64,000 nucleotides of DNA, taken from contig NZ_BDJK01000055.1 of assembly GCF_001950255.1 (NCBI RefSeq), forward strand, positions 185,551 through 249,550. Direction: 5' to 3'. Positions 24,349-32,994 of the stretch are shown piece after piece. The DNA is from Carboxydothermus pertinax (GTDB taxonomy: Bacteria; Bacillota; Z-2901; Carboxydothermales; Carboxydothermaceae). The notes beneath the pieces are model-generated. The model made no database searches, was not told the origin of the DNA, and was given only the letters and a program-made list of their open reading frames with translations. The translations under genes and the position numbers were made by a program. How positions within the stretch are numbered: position 1 is the stretch's first letter; every line of letters starts with the position of its first letter.

Positions 24349-25323
24349 CTATTCCGACAGTTTTTTAAGTTCGATTTTCACCTTTTTAAGTTGATCTTTA
24401 TAGTGATTTAATAATTCATTATACTCTTCTTCTAATACTTCTCCTTTATCATACTTATCGTCTAAAATTTCGATTTTCGCTAGAATTTCCCTTTCTTCCT
24501 CTTTTAATTTTGTAACTTTTTCTAAAAATTCTTCTTCGTCGAGGGTATCTTGTTTATTACGGTATAACATTATTAAAGCTACAACAATTCCACCAATTAC
24601 AAAAATTAAAAAAGCAAGCCAAAGGTGGGGATTTGTATTCCCTAATGGGGAATTCTTCCAACGTTGTATATGTTCAGGACTATGAAACTTTAAGTTTACA
24701 GGTTCTTCATTATAAACTTCTGGCGCTTTTTGTAAATTTCCTTGTCCTTTAACAAGTTCAAAACTAATAGGCGTATTTTCATTTAAATTACCGGTAGCGT
24801 ATACATCAAAGGATTTACCAGTAATGTCCAGTACTCCTTGGGGGGTTAAGCTATTACTTTTAACTGCAAGTTCTCCGGGTATAGTTAACACCGCTAACAT
24901 TTCACAAGCATAAGGATAAGATAAATTAATACTGCTATTTTCATTAAAGGGGAGTAAATAATTAATACTTAATTTTAGGGGTGATTCAGGTATTGTAACA
25001 ATCCCCAATCCATCTTTTAATTCAACAAATTCCTCTTTACTTAAGCCATTGATAGTAACATTATTAAAGCCAGCAGGCAAGGGAATAAAAGCTTTAATTA
25101 CCTTTCCTTCCCGTTGCTCCTTATATCCCTTTGGAACGTCAATTTGGATTATTTGCTGAATGTTAACATTAGAATCTTTTTTGGTTATAAAAATATGGTT
25201 TAACTTTATTACCGGCTTAGAATCAGCCAACGCAACCGTATTGGAAAACACTAAATTGGAAAACACTAAAATGGAAAATATTACAATAATATATTTAAGG
25301 GTTGACCATATTTTAGTCCTCAT
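24349..25323 (-). CDS. Hypothetical ccm-operon protein: exported beta-rich domain, membrane helix, cytoplasmic coiled coil
   Basis: The protein (324 aa) is of unknown function. It has a signal peptide (about 1-33, with an internal repeat), then an extracytoplasmic domain rich in beta-type sequence (IKAFIPLPAGFNNVTI, LKLSINYLLPFNENSS). A membrane helix lies at about 234-256 and a charged, helical C-terminus at about 260-322. The tail contains KGEVLEEEYNELL (G294 on), like the helix in CcmI-type proteins. The same plan is seen in the 305-aa protein at the start of the operon. It abuts ccmA. A scaffold joining outside apocytochrome handling to the inside ATPase is speculation. Confidence 0.8.
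   Translation of the reverse strand: MRTKIWSTLKYIIVIFSILVFSNLVFSNTVALADSKPVIKLNHIFITKKDSNVNIQQIIQIDVPKGYKEQREGKVIKAFIPLPAGFNNVTINGLSKEEFVELKDGLGIVTIPESPLKLSINYLLPFNENSSINLSYPYACEMLAVLTIPGELAVKSNSLTPQGVLDITGKSFDVYATGNLNENTPISFELVKGQGNLQKAPEVYNEEPVNLKFHSPEHIQRWKNSPLGNTNPHLWLAFLIFVIGGIVVALIMLYRNKQDTLDEEEFLEKVTKLKEEEREILAKIEILDDKYDKGEVLEEEYNELLNHYKDQLKKVKIELKKLSE
25241..25285. repeat. 15-bp tandem repeat inside a signal-peptide coding region
   Basis: TTGGAAAACACTAAA occurs twice in a row (25241-25255, 25256-25270), followed by a degenerate third copy. In the protein it yields repeated VFSN units in the hydrophobic core of the signal peptide and keeps the frame. Confidence 0.85.
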
Positions 25324-25701
25324 TTAATCCCTCCGCTTCTTATTTCGAAGTTTCCTTAACTCTTCTTCAATTTCTTTTTCTATATCTCGTTCGATACTTG
25401 AAACCCGTTCCGATTTCCTGTCTTTTTTCTCTCCAATAAGTTCGTTAAAAGCATTCATTACCAAACTGGCCTCTTTCATATAACGGTTTTTAAGTTCCTC
25501 ATAATCTTTTTCAGAAATTTTTCCCATGTGAAAATCAAACTCAATTTCGCTTAAGGCTTTAAAGACTGCTTCCTTGTCTCTTAAAAGCTTTTCTTTTAGA
25601 GAATGAGTACCAGTTTTTTCAGTTTCAGTTTTAAGAAAAAAAGGATAAGCAACTAAGAATCCGCATAAGCCTAAAAGCAAAATATCAAGAACAATGGCCA
25701 T
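25324..25701 (-). CDS. CcmI-like small membrane protein
   Basis: The 125-aa protein has one N-terminal membrane helix (about 4-23) and a charged helical remainder. LRDKEAVFKALSEIEFDFHMGKISEKDYEEL (about 40-70) matches the helical hairpin that follows the membrane anchor in CcmI/CycH-type proteins and related short proteins next to ccmF. There is no TPR domain, so it is much shorter than proteobacterial CcmI. It sits between ccmF (2 nt) and the 324-aa protein (0 nt). A role in presenting apocytochrome or in bridging CcmF is inferred. Confidence 0.75.
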   Translation of the reverse strand: MAIVLDILLLGLCGFLVAYPFFLKTETEKTGTHSLKEKLLRDKEAVFKALSEIEFDFHMGKISEKDYEELKNRYMKEASLVMNAFNELIGEKKDRKSERVSSIERDIEKEIEEELRKLRNKKRRD

Positions 25702-25703
25702 TT

Positions 25704-27698
25704 TTAAGCCTCCTTAGCTAAACTTGTTGCAGGTATAACCTTTGGGCCACTATCTGCACCTTTTCCTGGCCAGAGCGCAAAAAGTGTTCCAAAGATTAGG
25801 AAATAACCACCAATCCAAATCCATGCAATTAATGGATTTACTTTTATTTTAAAAATTGCTGTATCCTGATTTTCCCAACCAGCTAAAACTACATATAAAT
25901 CTTCTTTAAGAGAACCTTTTATGGCTACTTCACTGGTTGGATTGGGTTCATTGGGATAAAAGTTTTTCGAAGGGGTTAGGTGAGTAAGATATTTATTCCC
26001 GATGTATACATCAAGATCTGCTATCACCGCATCAACGTTTTTCAATTTCGTTTCTCTTAACCCTTTAAAGACCAAGGTATAGTTTTTCACTGTAACTTTA
26101 TCATTAATATTCAAGGTAATATTTTTTTCAACATCGTAAAGGGATGATCCGGTAATCCCTATTGCAATTAAGACCAAACCTATATGAATAATGTAGCCAC
26201 CATATCTTCTTCGATTTTTAACAAAAAGATTCACTAAAGCCTTTACAAAATTTTCTCCGGTTAGCTTAGTTCTGGTCTTAACGCCTTTGAATATTTCATA
26301 TAAAGTTGTTAAAAGAACAAAAGAATTAATGAAATAAGAAGCTATAGCCCAGGGCTTCTGGATGCCAATAATAATTAAATAAACCGTAATAGCTAAGGCA
26401 ATAACCAAAGGAATGGCAAAATTTCTGACAATGTGGTTAATAGACGCCTTTCTCCAGGCAATCAAAGGACAAACCCCCATCAACAAAATAAACGCTAAGA
26501 ATATCGGCATATTTACTGTATTAAAGAAAGGAGCACCAACGGTAACTTTTTCGCCGGTAAAAAGTTCAGAAAACAAGGGAAAGGTTGTCCCCCAAAAAGT
26601 TGCAAAAGCAGCTCCCACCAGTAAGAGGTTATTAAGCAAAAAACTACTTTCCTTAGAAATTACTGACTCAAATTCTTTTCCTTCTTTTAAAAAGGATAGT
26701 CGATCGACTAAAAGATATAAAGAGCTAAACAAAGCAAGAACAGTAAAAACAAGGAAGTATCGACCTAAACCCTGATCAGCAAAAGCATGAACGGAAGATA
26801 AAATACCACTTCTTGTTAAAAATGTTCCAAAAAGAGTTAAGACATAAGTAATACTTATTAGGAAAATATTCCAGACCTTCAACATATCTTTCCGTTCTTG
26901 AACCATCACTGAATGTAAAAATGCACTACCAGTAAGCCAGGGCATAAAAGATGCGTTTTCCACAGGATCCCAGGCCCAATATCCTCCCCAGCCAAGTTCG
27001 ACATAAGCCCACTCCATCCCGGTTAAATTCCCAATACTTAGAAAAAGCCAAGCTAAAACTGTCCACCGGCGGGTAACTTTTATCCATTCATCACCGGGAT
27101 ATTTGGCTAAAACTGCCGCCATCGCAAAGGCAAAAGGTACAGCAAAACCAACATAACCTAGATACACCGCAATTGGATGAATTACCATGCCCGGATTTTG
27201 TAATAAGGGATTTAAGCCATTTCCTTCAACAGGAGCCGGGTTTAATATTACAAAGGGTTTTGAGACAAAAGACAAAATAAACAAAAAGAATAAATTGTTA
27301 ATATTAAGAATTGTTAAAGCTATTGGTTTTATTTTTGGTACTATATTGTTTAAAGCAATTGCTAAACTATATAAGCTTAAAACCCACGCCCATAATAAGA
27401 GAGAGCCTTCATTCCCAGCCCAAAGAGCTGAAAAACGGTAAAAAAGTGGCAAATCGGAACTTGTATAATGGGCTACATAGGCTATAGCAAATTGCCCGCT
27501 TATGAGAAATACTTCCATTATTACTACTGCAATTGTAGTCGTAACAGCAATTGCGATAGAAGCACCTTTAACACTTTCAGCTAAAGTATTATTATTCGAC
27601 CGTTGGGCAATTATACCAGCTATTGTGGCATAAGCGCTTAATAAAAAACCAAGCAGTAAGGCAAAACTACCAACACTTGCTAAAAATAAATTATCCAT
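25704..27698 (-). CDS. ccmF: Cytochrome c haem lyase subunit CcmF
   Basis: CcmF takes haem from CcmE and attaches it to apocytochrome c. The 664-aa integral membrane protein has about 15 helices and the tryptophan-rich haem-handling motif GWGGYWAWDPVENASFMPWL around residue 235. It also has LWAGNEGSLLLWAW near 90 and the conserved GTFLTRSGILSSVHAF. A C-terminal extracytoplasmic segment (about 515-620) precedes the last helix. It is 19 nt downstream of ccmE. Only one CcmF is present in the window, and all core motifs are intact. Confidence 0.95.
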   Translation of the reverse strand: MDNLFLASVGSFALLLGFLLSAYATIAGIIAQRSNNNTLAESVKGASIAIAVTTTIAVVIMEVFLISGQFAIAYVAHYTSSDLPLFYRFSALWAGNEGSLLLWAWVLSLYSLAIALNNIVPKIKPIALTILNINNLFFLFILSFVSKPFVILNPAPVEGNGLNPLLQNPGMVIHPIAVYLGYVGFAVPFAFAMAAVLAKYPGDEWIKVTRRWTVLAWLFLSIGNLTGMEWAYVELGWGGYWAWDPVENASFMPWLTGSAFLHSVMVQERKDMLKVWNIFLISITYVLTLFGTFLTRSGILSSVHAFADQGLGRYFLVFTVLALFSSLYLLVDRLSFLKEGKEFESVISKESSFLLNNLLLVGAAFATFWGTTFPLFSELFTGEKVTVGAPFFNTVNMPIFLAFILLMGVCPLIAWRKASINHIVRNFAIPLVIALAITVYLIIIGIQKPWAIASYFINSFVLLTTLYEIFKGVKTRTKLTGENFVKALVNLFVKNRRRYGGYIIHIGLVLIAIGITGSSLYDVEKNITLNINDKVTVKNYTLVFKGLRETKLKNVDAVIADLDVYIGNKYLTHLTPSKNFYPNEPNPTSEVAIKGSLKEDLYVVLAGWENQDTAIFKIKVNPLIAWIWIGGYFLIFGTLFALWPGKGADSGPKVIPATSLAKEA

Positions 27699-27717
27699 TT
27701 ATACCTGCCTCCTGATT

Positions 27718-28131
27718 TTATTGTTGTTTTTTCTCGTATTTTGAAGGGCATTTAACTAATAAGGTATCTGCTTTAAAGACATTGCCATCGTATTTTCCCT
27801 CAACAACAATCTGCGCCTCAGGATGCTCAAAATTATCAGGTTTAACATCATTATATATTACTGGTAATTGACTTTTTGCGGAACCTTTTATTGGAATCAT
27901 TACAAACTTTAATTCTAGAGATTTTGCGTTCCAGGAAACAGATCCAGGTAATACCCGTCCTTCAATTCGCATTTTTTCGTCTTTGGCATTTTCATAAACG
28001 ATTTTATAAACAGCCTCATCTACTTGCAAAGAATAGCTCTTTCCGGAGGAAGCAAAAGCCGAAATAAAAAGAAAAGCTATGGCAATAACAATAATACTAC
28101 TTCCCACTAAAACTTTTGCCCTTTGATTCAC
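27718..28131 (-). CDS. ccmE: Haem chaperone CcmE, CxxxY type
   Basis: CcmE binds haem covalently and carries it from CcmC to CcmF. The 137-aa protein has an N-terminal membrane anchor (about 7-28) and an OB-fold domain (MRIEGRVLPGSV, LKFVMI, AQIVVEGKYDGNVFKADTLLVKC). The position of the usual haem-binding HxxxY is CPSKY here, Cys128 and Tyr132. This is the CxxxY variant known from archaea and Desulfovibrio-type bacteria. The start is GTG with GGAGGG 8 nt upstream. It precedes ccmF by 19 nt. Confidence 0.92.
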   Translation of the reverse strand: MNQRAKVLVGSSIIVIAIAFLFISAFASSGKSYSLQVDEAVYKIVYENAKDEKMRIEGRVLPGSVSWNAKSLELKFVMIPIKGSAKSQLPVIYNDVKPDNFEHPEAQIVVEGKYDGNVFKADTLLVKCPSKYEKKQQ

Positions 28132-28135
28132 TCTC

Positions 28136-29053
28136 TTAACCCTCCTGTTCTAAGGATTTTTTAAGAAGTCTCCGGTACTCTTCTTCGGTTATCTTCCCTT
28201 CAATTAGCATTTTTCTTAATACTTTTTTATTAACCGCTTCTCTTTGAGATTCACTTTTTGATCTTACCAGGTAATAGGCAATTGTTCCACCAATAGCTAA
28301 AATCACAAAAATTATAATTATACCAGCGATAAGGCTAGAATTATTCGACGATTTAGCAGCATTGGTTTTTTGCTCTGCCTTCGCCTGTTCTTGTAAACGG
28401 CTTAATGCCGACTGATAATCTTCTTTAGGCATAACTGGCGTGGTATCAGTTCGGGAGTAAGAAAAGTTAAAAGAAAGAACATTTTTATTCTCTAGAGTAA
28501 AACTGTGAAGTTTCAATCCTTCATGGGTTTGGGTTAGTAAATCATTTTGTAGGTTGGTCTTAAAAAGTCCGGCACCTTGCGGCTCTAAAATTTTGACATT
28601 TAACCTTTTAGCCGTAAAAGGAAAATTAAGTATAGCATCTACTTTCTTTTCAGTCAAAATTAAATTACCAAAATGAAATTGAATAAAAATATTTAGTTGC
28701 TTGTTAGGTTTGACAACAGGATTTAAAGTTATTTTTAAAACAGCTTGATTCCCTTTATTTTCTAAATTAAACGGTAAATAGGTAAGTTCCCCAGTTTCGC
28801 GGACAAAGGCAACTTTATCAATACTTGAATCGCTAGGAATAGTAAAGGTTAATTCTTTTAAGTCAGTGTTTCCTTGATTTTGAATAATCCCGGAAAGCGT
28901 CGTTAAAACTTTCCCCGGCGTATCATATTCCGGAAGAACATTTACATCAAAAAATTGTGATACTACCGGTTCCTGGGCTAAAACCGGACTAATAAAAAAA
29001 ATCACAAATACGGCCAAAAGAAAAATGCTTGGCCAGAATCGCTGCTTTGACAT
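28136..29053 (-). CDS. Hypothetical first ccm-operon protein: exported domain, membrane helix, short helical tail
   Basis: This 305-aa protein is unrecognised beyond its layout. It has a signal peptide to about residue 27 (VLAQEP), a beta-rich extracytoplasmic domain (about 30-230, NQGNTDLKELTFTIP), and a low-complexity Ala/Asn/Ser linker. A membrane helix lies at about 245-267. The C-terminal EGKITEEEYRRLLKKSL (from G286) resembles SHOCT/CcmI-like hairpins. It shares this plan with the 324-aa protein downstream. It is 4 nt before the ccmE GTG, so it is coupled to haem chaperone synthesis. It probably belongs to a lineage-specific part of the Ccm machine. Confidence 0.8.
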   Translation of the reverse strand: MSKQRFWPSIFLLAVFVIFFISPVLAQEPVVSQFFDVNVLPEYDTPGKVLTTLSGIIQNQGNTDLKELTFTIPSDSSIDKVAFVRETGELTYLPFNLENKGNQAVLKITLNPVVKPNKQLNIFIQFHFGNLILTEKKVDAILNFPFTAKRLNVKILEPQGAGLFKTNLQNDLLTQTHEGLKLHSFTLENKNVLSFNFSYSRTDTTPVMPKEDYQSALSRLQEQAKAEQKTNAAKSSNNSSLIAGIIIIFVILAIGGTIAYYLVRSKSESQREAVNKKVLRKMLIEGKITEEEYRRLLKKSLEQEG

Positions 29054-29145
29054 TTAACCACTCCCCAAACGATAGTATTATGGTGTATAGTAAAGCATTT
29101 CATTATGATTATTTCGACAATGAACCCCAAAACCCTTTTTATTCG

Positions 29146-30360
29146 CTAAAAATAGTTTATGGAAAATTTGTCACTAAGGCTTTCCACTAACATTATCCCA
29201 TATTCTAGGGCAATACCACCTTGATAATAAACAATGTAGGGCGGAACAAAGGGTCCATCAGCAGATAAATCTATGGATGAACCAGATACAAAACTACCCG
29301 ATGCCATTACTACCGGAGCATCATATCCGGGTAATAAAGAAGGTTCAATGGTTACAAAATTATCTATAGGTGATATTTTTTGTACTGATTGAACAAAATT
29401 TAACATTTTATCTTTTTCATGAAAAATTAAAGTTTGGACAATATCACCTCGTTTGGCAAAAGGACCTGGTAAAACCTCTATTCCTGCCAGTTCTAAAAAA
29501 TAAGCCAAAAGTACCGCAATTTTATGTGCTTCCCCCACCACTTTAGGAGCAAAATAAAAACCTTGTAAAATATTTCTAGCTATTCCTAATGAAGGGCCGA
29601 CTTCTTTACCCAAACCAGGAGCAGTCAAACGATAAGCAGCCTGTTCAATTAATTCTCTCTTTCCTGCCAAATAACCGCCAGTAGGAGCAATACCGGCTCC
29701 AAGGTTTTTTATTAGAGAACCGGCAACTAAATCAGCCCCCATTTCTATAGGTTCAGTGGTTTCCACCATTTCACCATAACAGTTGTCAACAAAGACAATT
29801 AAGTTAGGGTTATACTTTTTAGCAATCTTAATGATAAGTTTTATTTCCTCATTCAAAAGCGAAGGTCGGAGCTCATAACCCCTGGATTTTTGAAGAAAAA
29901 GTAATTTAGTTTTAGAGGAAATATTATTTTGAAAAATAATCTCTAATTCATTGAGATTTGTAGTAAAAGGGAGAATTTTATAGCTTATACCCCATTCCTT
30001 TAAGGAACCTTGATTTTTGCCTCTTTTTCCAATGACTTCTTCAAAAGTTTTATAGGGATTGCCAAAAACCAATAGTTCATCGCCAGGTCTTAGTATTGCA
30101 AAAAGCCCTAAAGTAATTGCATGAGTCCCCGAAACAATCTGCGGTCGCACCAAGGCATCTTCGGCACCAAAAAAAGAGGCAAAAACCTTTTCGGTTTTTT
30201 CTCTACCAGTATCCCCATAGCCATACCCCGTAACATACGAAAAATCCGATTGACTTATCCGTGCTTCCCCAAAAGCTCTTTGTACTTTTTTGGCATTAGT
30301 ATAGATTATAGTATCAATTATTTCAAATTGCTTTTTTACTTCATGAGGTATATTTAACAT
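29146..30360 (-). CDS. ynbB: PLP-dependent protein of the methionine gamma-lyase/YnbB family
   Basis: The 404-aa protein is of the family once called aluminium resistance protein (Met_gamma_lyase, PF06838), fold type I PLP enzymes. The likely PLP lysine lies in GSLIKNLGAGIAPTGGY near residue 220, and the aspartate above the ring is in VFVDNCYGEMVE. FVSGSSIDLSADGP and PPYIVYYQGG near the C-terminus are also family markers. In Bacillus its homologue ynbB neighbours hfq and spoVK, as here (spoVK is 18 nt upstream). Its real substrate is not known. Confidence 0.88.
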   Translation of the reverse strand: MLNIPHEVKKQFEIIDTIIYTNAKKVQRAFGEARISQSDFSYVTGYGYGDTGREKTEKVFASFFGAEDALVRPQIVSGTHAITLGLFAILRPGDELLVFGNPYKTFEEVIGKRGKNQGSLKEWGISYKILPFTTNLNELEIIFQNNISSKTKLLFLQKSRGYELRPSLLNEEIKLIIKIAKKYNPNLIVFVDNCYGEMVETTEPIEMGADLVAGSLIKNLGAGIAPTGGYLAGKRELIEQAAYRLTAPGLGKEVGPSLGIARNILQGFYFAPKVVGEAHKIAVLLAYFLELAGIEVLPGPFAKRGDIVQTLIFHEKDKMLNFVQSVQKISPIDNFVTIEPSLLPGYDAPVVMASGSFVSGSSIDLSADGPFVPPYIVYYQGGIALEYGIMLVESLSDKFSINYF

Positions 30361-30378
30361 AAAACTCCTTCTCCTTTG

Positions 30379-31287
30379 TTAAAGATTTAATCCCCAAATA
30401 GCTTTTTCTACATCTTCTTTTTCTAAAAATAATAGGTCATTTTTAGTTACTTTACTTTTTCCCAAAAGCCTCACTGCCTGACGTCTTATCGACTTTTCAA
30501 TAATGTTTCTAATTAAGCGGGCATTTCCACTACTTTTTGTAGTTTGATCAAGATATTTAAGCTTATATCTTAAAAAATACGCTGCATCGGCAGAAAGCTG
30601 GTACTCCCAATCTTCTAAAAATTTTTCAGCAATTAAAAAAAGCTCTTCATCAGTATAATCGGGAAAAGTAATTTCAATTGGAAAGCGAGATTTAAGTCCA
30701 GGATTTTGCTCTATAAGATGATTCATTTCAGAATAATAGCCGGCCAAGATAATGATTAAATTTTCCCTATAATCTTCAGCTCCTTTCACGAGAACATCAA
30801 TTGCTTCACGGCCAAAATCTTTTTCCCCACCTCTGGCCAGGGAGTATGCTTCATCCACAAACAAAATCCCACCCAAAGCTTTTTTAATTTGTTCCCTGGT
30901 TTTTAAGGCAGTGTGACCAATATACTCGCCAACTAAATCAGCCCGCTCCACTTCGACTAAATGCCCTTTAGCAAGAAAACCAATTTCTTTAAAAAGTTTA
31001 CCAATTATCCTAGCAACAGTAGTTTTTCCGGTACCAGGATTTCCTTTAAAAACCATATGCCAGCTTAAATTATTTGTTTTGAGCTTTTCCTGTATTCTTT
31101 TTTTATGAATTTGGGCCAGGGCATACATCTCTAAAACCATTTCTTTTACTTCAGCTAAACCGACCATACGGTTTAATTCTTGTAAAATCTCCGATATTGA
31201 GTCCAACCCGTCCATTTCAGGAATTTTTGTGGCTTCTTCTTTTTTTGTTGCAATAATATTAACAGAATTTATTAACGTTACCCTCAT
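30379..31287 (-). CDS. spoVK: Stage V sporulation protein K (AAA ATPase)
   Basis: SpoVK is an AAA+ ATPase of the CbxX/CfxQ group, needed for spore maturation in B. subtilis. The 302-aa protein has Walker A GNPGTGKT (82-89) and Walker B ILFVDEAYSL (141-150). An Arg-finger region follows around NPGLKSRFP. SSGNARLIRNIIEKSIRRQ is the sensor-2 part. Strong GAGGAGGAAAG precedes the ATG. Presence next to hfq and a ynbB homologue follows Bacillus synteny and supports sporulation in this organism. The precise molecular target is unknown even in B. subtilis. Confidence 0.9.
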   Translation of the reverse strand: MRVTLINSVNIIATKKEEATKIPEMDGLDSISEILQELNRMVGLAEVKEMVLEMYALAQIHKKRIQEKLKTNNLSWHMVFKGNPGTGKTTVARIIGKLFKEIGFLAKGHLVEVERADLVGEYIGHTALKTREQIKKALGGILFVDEAYSLARGGEKDFGREAIDVLVKGAEDYRENLIIILAGYYSEMNHLIEQNPGLKSRFPIEITFPDYTDEELFLIAEKFLEDWEYQLSADAAYFLRYKLKYLDQTTKSSGNARLIRNIIEKSIRRQAVRLLGKSKVTKNDLLFLEKEDVEKAIWGLNL

Positions 31288-31361
31288 TGGCTTTCCTCCT
31301 CTTCAACCAGAGAATAAAATAAACCTTTTTTAAACAAATTATTAAAGAGGAGGTTATAAAT

Positions 31362-32702
31362 ATGAAAAAACTTTTATTTTTTATTTTTTTTATTTTAATT
31401 GTTAACAACACCTCACTTGGAGCTTACGGTAATCTTCAACCTCCATTAATAGTTATTGATCCAGGTCATGGAGGAATTGACCCAGGCACAATTCATAGTA
31501 ACTTATTGGAAAAAGAAATAAATTTAAAAGCTTCATTATATCTTAAACAATTTTTAGAAAAATCTGGGGCTCTTGTCATTTTAACCAGAGATAATGATAC
31601 TGATTTAGCAAAACTCTATCCAGGACCTGGTGCTCGTCACTTTAAAGACGTATTTAATCGCAAAAAGTATATTGAAAATTTAAACCCCGACTTGTTCATA
31701 TCAATCCATGTAAACGCCGGAGAATTTAAAAAGAAAAATTTTGGCCAGGTTTTTTATGGTAGAAACCCAAAAAGCTTAGCTCCTGCAGAATTTATCCAAA
31801 ATAAATTAAATGAAATCTATAAGGTCTCTAAAGCACCTCAAATAGCTGACTTTTTAATTTTAACAGCAAGCACGCCTGGAGTACTAGTAGAAATTGGGTT
31901 TATCGATGATCAAAGGTTATGCGATAATGATTTTTTAAAAAATCTTTGTCAACAATTAGCCTCTTCAATATTAAACAGTTTAAATAACAAAGGTCCTACT
32001 TCTAGAGTAAAATTCGAACCAAAACTATTAATTATAATTGACGATTTTGGTAATAATAGTGATAATTGGCATGAATTTTTAAAGCTTGATCTTCCCTTTA
32101 CAGCTGCAGTTATGCCATTTTTAAACAATACCCAAAAAGAAGCAAAAATTTTAGCTCAAGCTGGCAAAGATATAATAATCCATTTACCGATGGAACCAAA
32201 AAAATATAAACGTTCCTGGCTTGGACCAAAACCGGTAATGGTAAATCTTTCGGAAAAAGAGATTACAACTTTGTTAACCGAAGCTCTAAAGGAAAATACA
32301 AGGGCTATAGGAATGAATAATCATACCGGCTCAAAAGCCTGTGAAAACAAAAAAGTGGTACAAACTATTTTAAGTTTCTGCCAAAAAAATAATTTAATAT
32401 TTATCGACAGTCAAACTACACCAAACTCACTTTTTCCTCTTTTAGGTAGTGAGTATGGTGTCGTAGTTTTAAAACGGGATATTTTTTTAGAAATTAACGG
32501 CAAAGACGAGAAAAAAATTTTACAGCAAATTTTCCAACTTCAAAAAATAGCAAAAGAAAAGGGCCTTGGCATTGCTATAGGACATGTTGGCTTTGAAGGC
32601 GGAATACCCACTGTTAAAGCACTTAAAGCGGCACTACCGCCGCTTCAAGCCCAGGGAGCAAAATTTTGTACCTTAAGAGATATCGTTAAAAAACACCCCT
32701 AA
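31362..32702 (+). CDS. N-acetylmuramoyl-L-alanine amidase fused to a divergent polysaccharide deacetylase domain
   Basis: This exported protein (446 aa) has a signal peptide to about residue 20. Domain 1 (about 28-200) is Amidase_3, cutting the amide between MurNAc and the stem peptide. Zinc ligands are His36 (DPGHGG), Glu50 (LLEKEI) and His116 (SIHVNAG), and the catalytic Glu lies in LVEIGF. Domain 2 (about 208-446) matches the divergent polysaccharide deacetylase/YibQ family ([46 protein letters not shown]). AGGAGG precedes the ATG. It is transcribed against spoVK and hfq, so it is an insertion in that cluster. A role in spore or vegetative peptidoglycan is likely. Confidence 0.9.
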   Translation: MKKLLFFIFFILIVNNTSLGAYGNLQPPLIVIDPGHGGIDPGTIHSNLLEKEINLKASLYLKQFLEKSGALVILTRDNDTDLAKLYPGPGARHFKDVFNRKKYIENLNPDLFISIHVNAGEFKKKNFGQVFYGRNPKSLAPAEFIQNKLNEIYKVSKAPQIADFLILTASTPGVLVEIGFIDDQRLCDNDFLKNLCQQLASSILNSLNNKGPTSRVKFEPKLLIIIDDFGNNSDNWHEFLKLDLPFTAAVMPFLNNTQKEAKILAQAGKDIIIHLPMEPKKYKRSWLGPKPVMVNLSEKEITTLLTEALKENTRAIGMNNHTGSKACENKKVVQTILSFCQKNNLIFIDSQTTPNSLFPLLGSEYGVVVLKRDIFLEINGKDEKKILQQIFQLQKIAKEKGLGIAIGHVGFEGGIPTVKALKAALPPLQAQGAKFCTLRDIVKKHP

Positions 32703-32715
32703 GCAGGGGTGTTTT
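32690..32715. terminator. Bidirectional terminator between the amidase gene and hfq
   Basis: A 10-bp stem (AAAACACCCC with GGGGTGTTTT, 6-nt loop) has A tracts on one side and T tracts on the other. It holds both converging stop codons. Confidence 0.88.
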
Positions 32716-32956
32716 CATCATTGGTATTTTTAGCAAGATAGGTTGTTACTGCTTTTTGAGGAACAATGGTGGAAATGGCATGTTTGTAAATCATATGCTG
32801 CTTACCTTCGCTTTCTAAAATAACGGTAAAATTATCAAATCCTTTTACAAAACCCTTTAACTGAAAGCCATTAATTAAAAAAATTGTAACACCCACATTT
32901 TCCTTGCGCACCTGATTTAAAAAAGCATCTTGCAGATTTAATTGATTTTTGGTCAT
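32699..32956 (-). CDS. hfq: RNA chaperone Hfq
   Basis: Hfq is a hexameric Sm-like protein that binds small RNAs and mRNAs. The 85-aa protein has the Sm1 segment ([26 protein letters not shown]) and the Sm2 motif YKHAIST (68-74 region), with [13 protein letters not shown] at the N-terminus. The acidic C-terminal tail is short, as in Firmicutes. It lies 38 nt after miaA, the usual miaA-hfq order, and ends in a terminator shared with the amidase gene. Confidence 0.96.
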   Translation of the reverse strand: MTKNQLNLQDAFLNQVRKENVGVTIFLINGFQLKGFVKGFDNFTVILESEGKQHMIYKHAISTIVPQKAVTTYLAKNTNDENTPA

Positions 32957-32994
32957 TGTATTCCCTCCATCTCTCTTTATTTTAAATTAAAATT

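Noticed and set aside
29054-29145. Promoter of the ccm operon
   Set aside because: Several weak -10-like sequences (CATAAT, TACTAT) occur, but none has a convincing -35. I do not annotate one.
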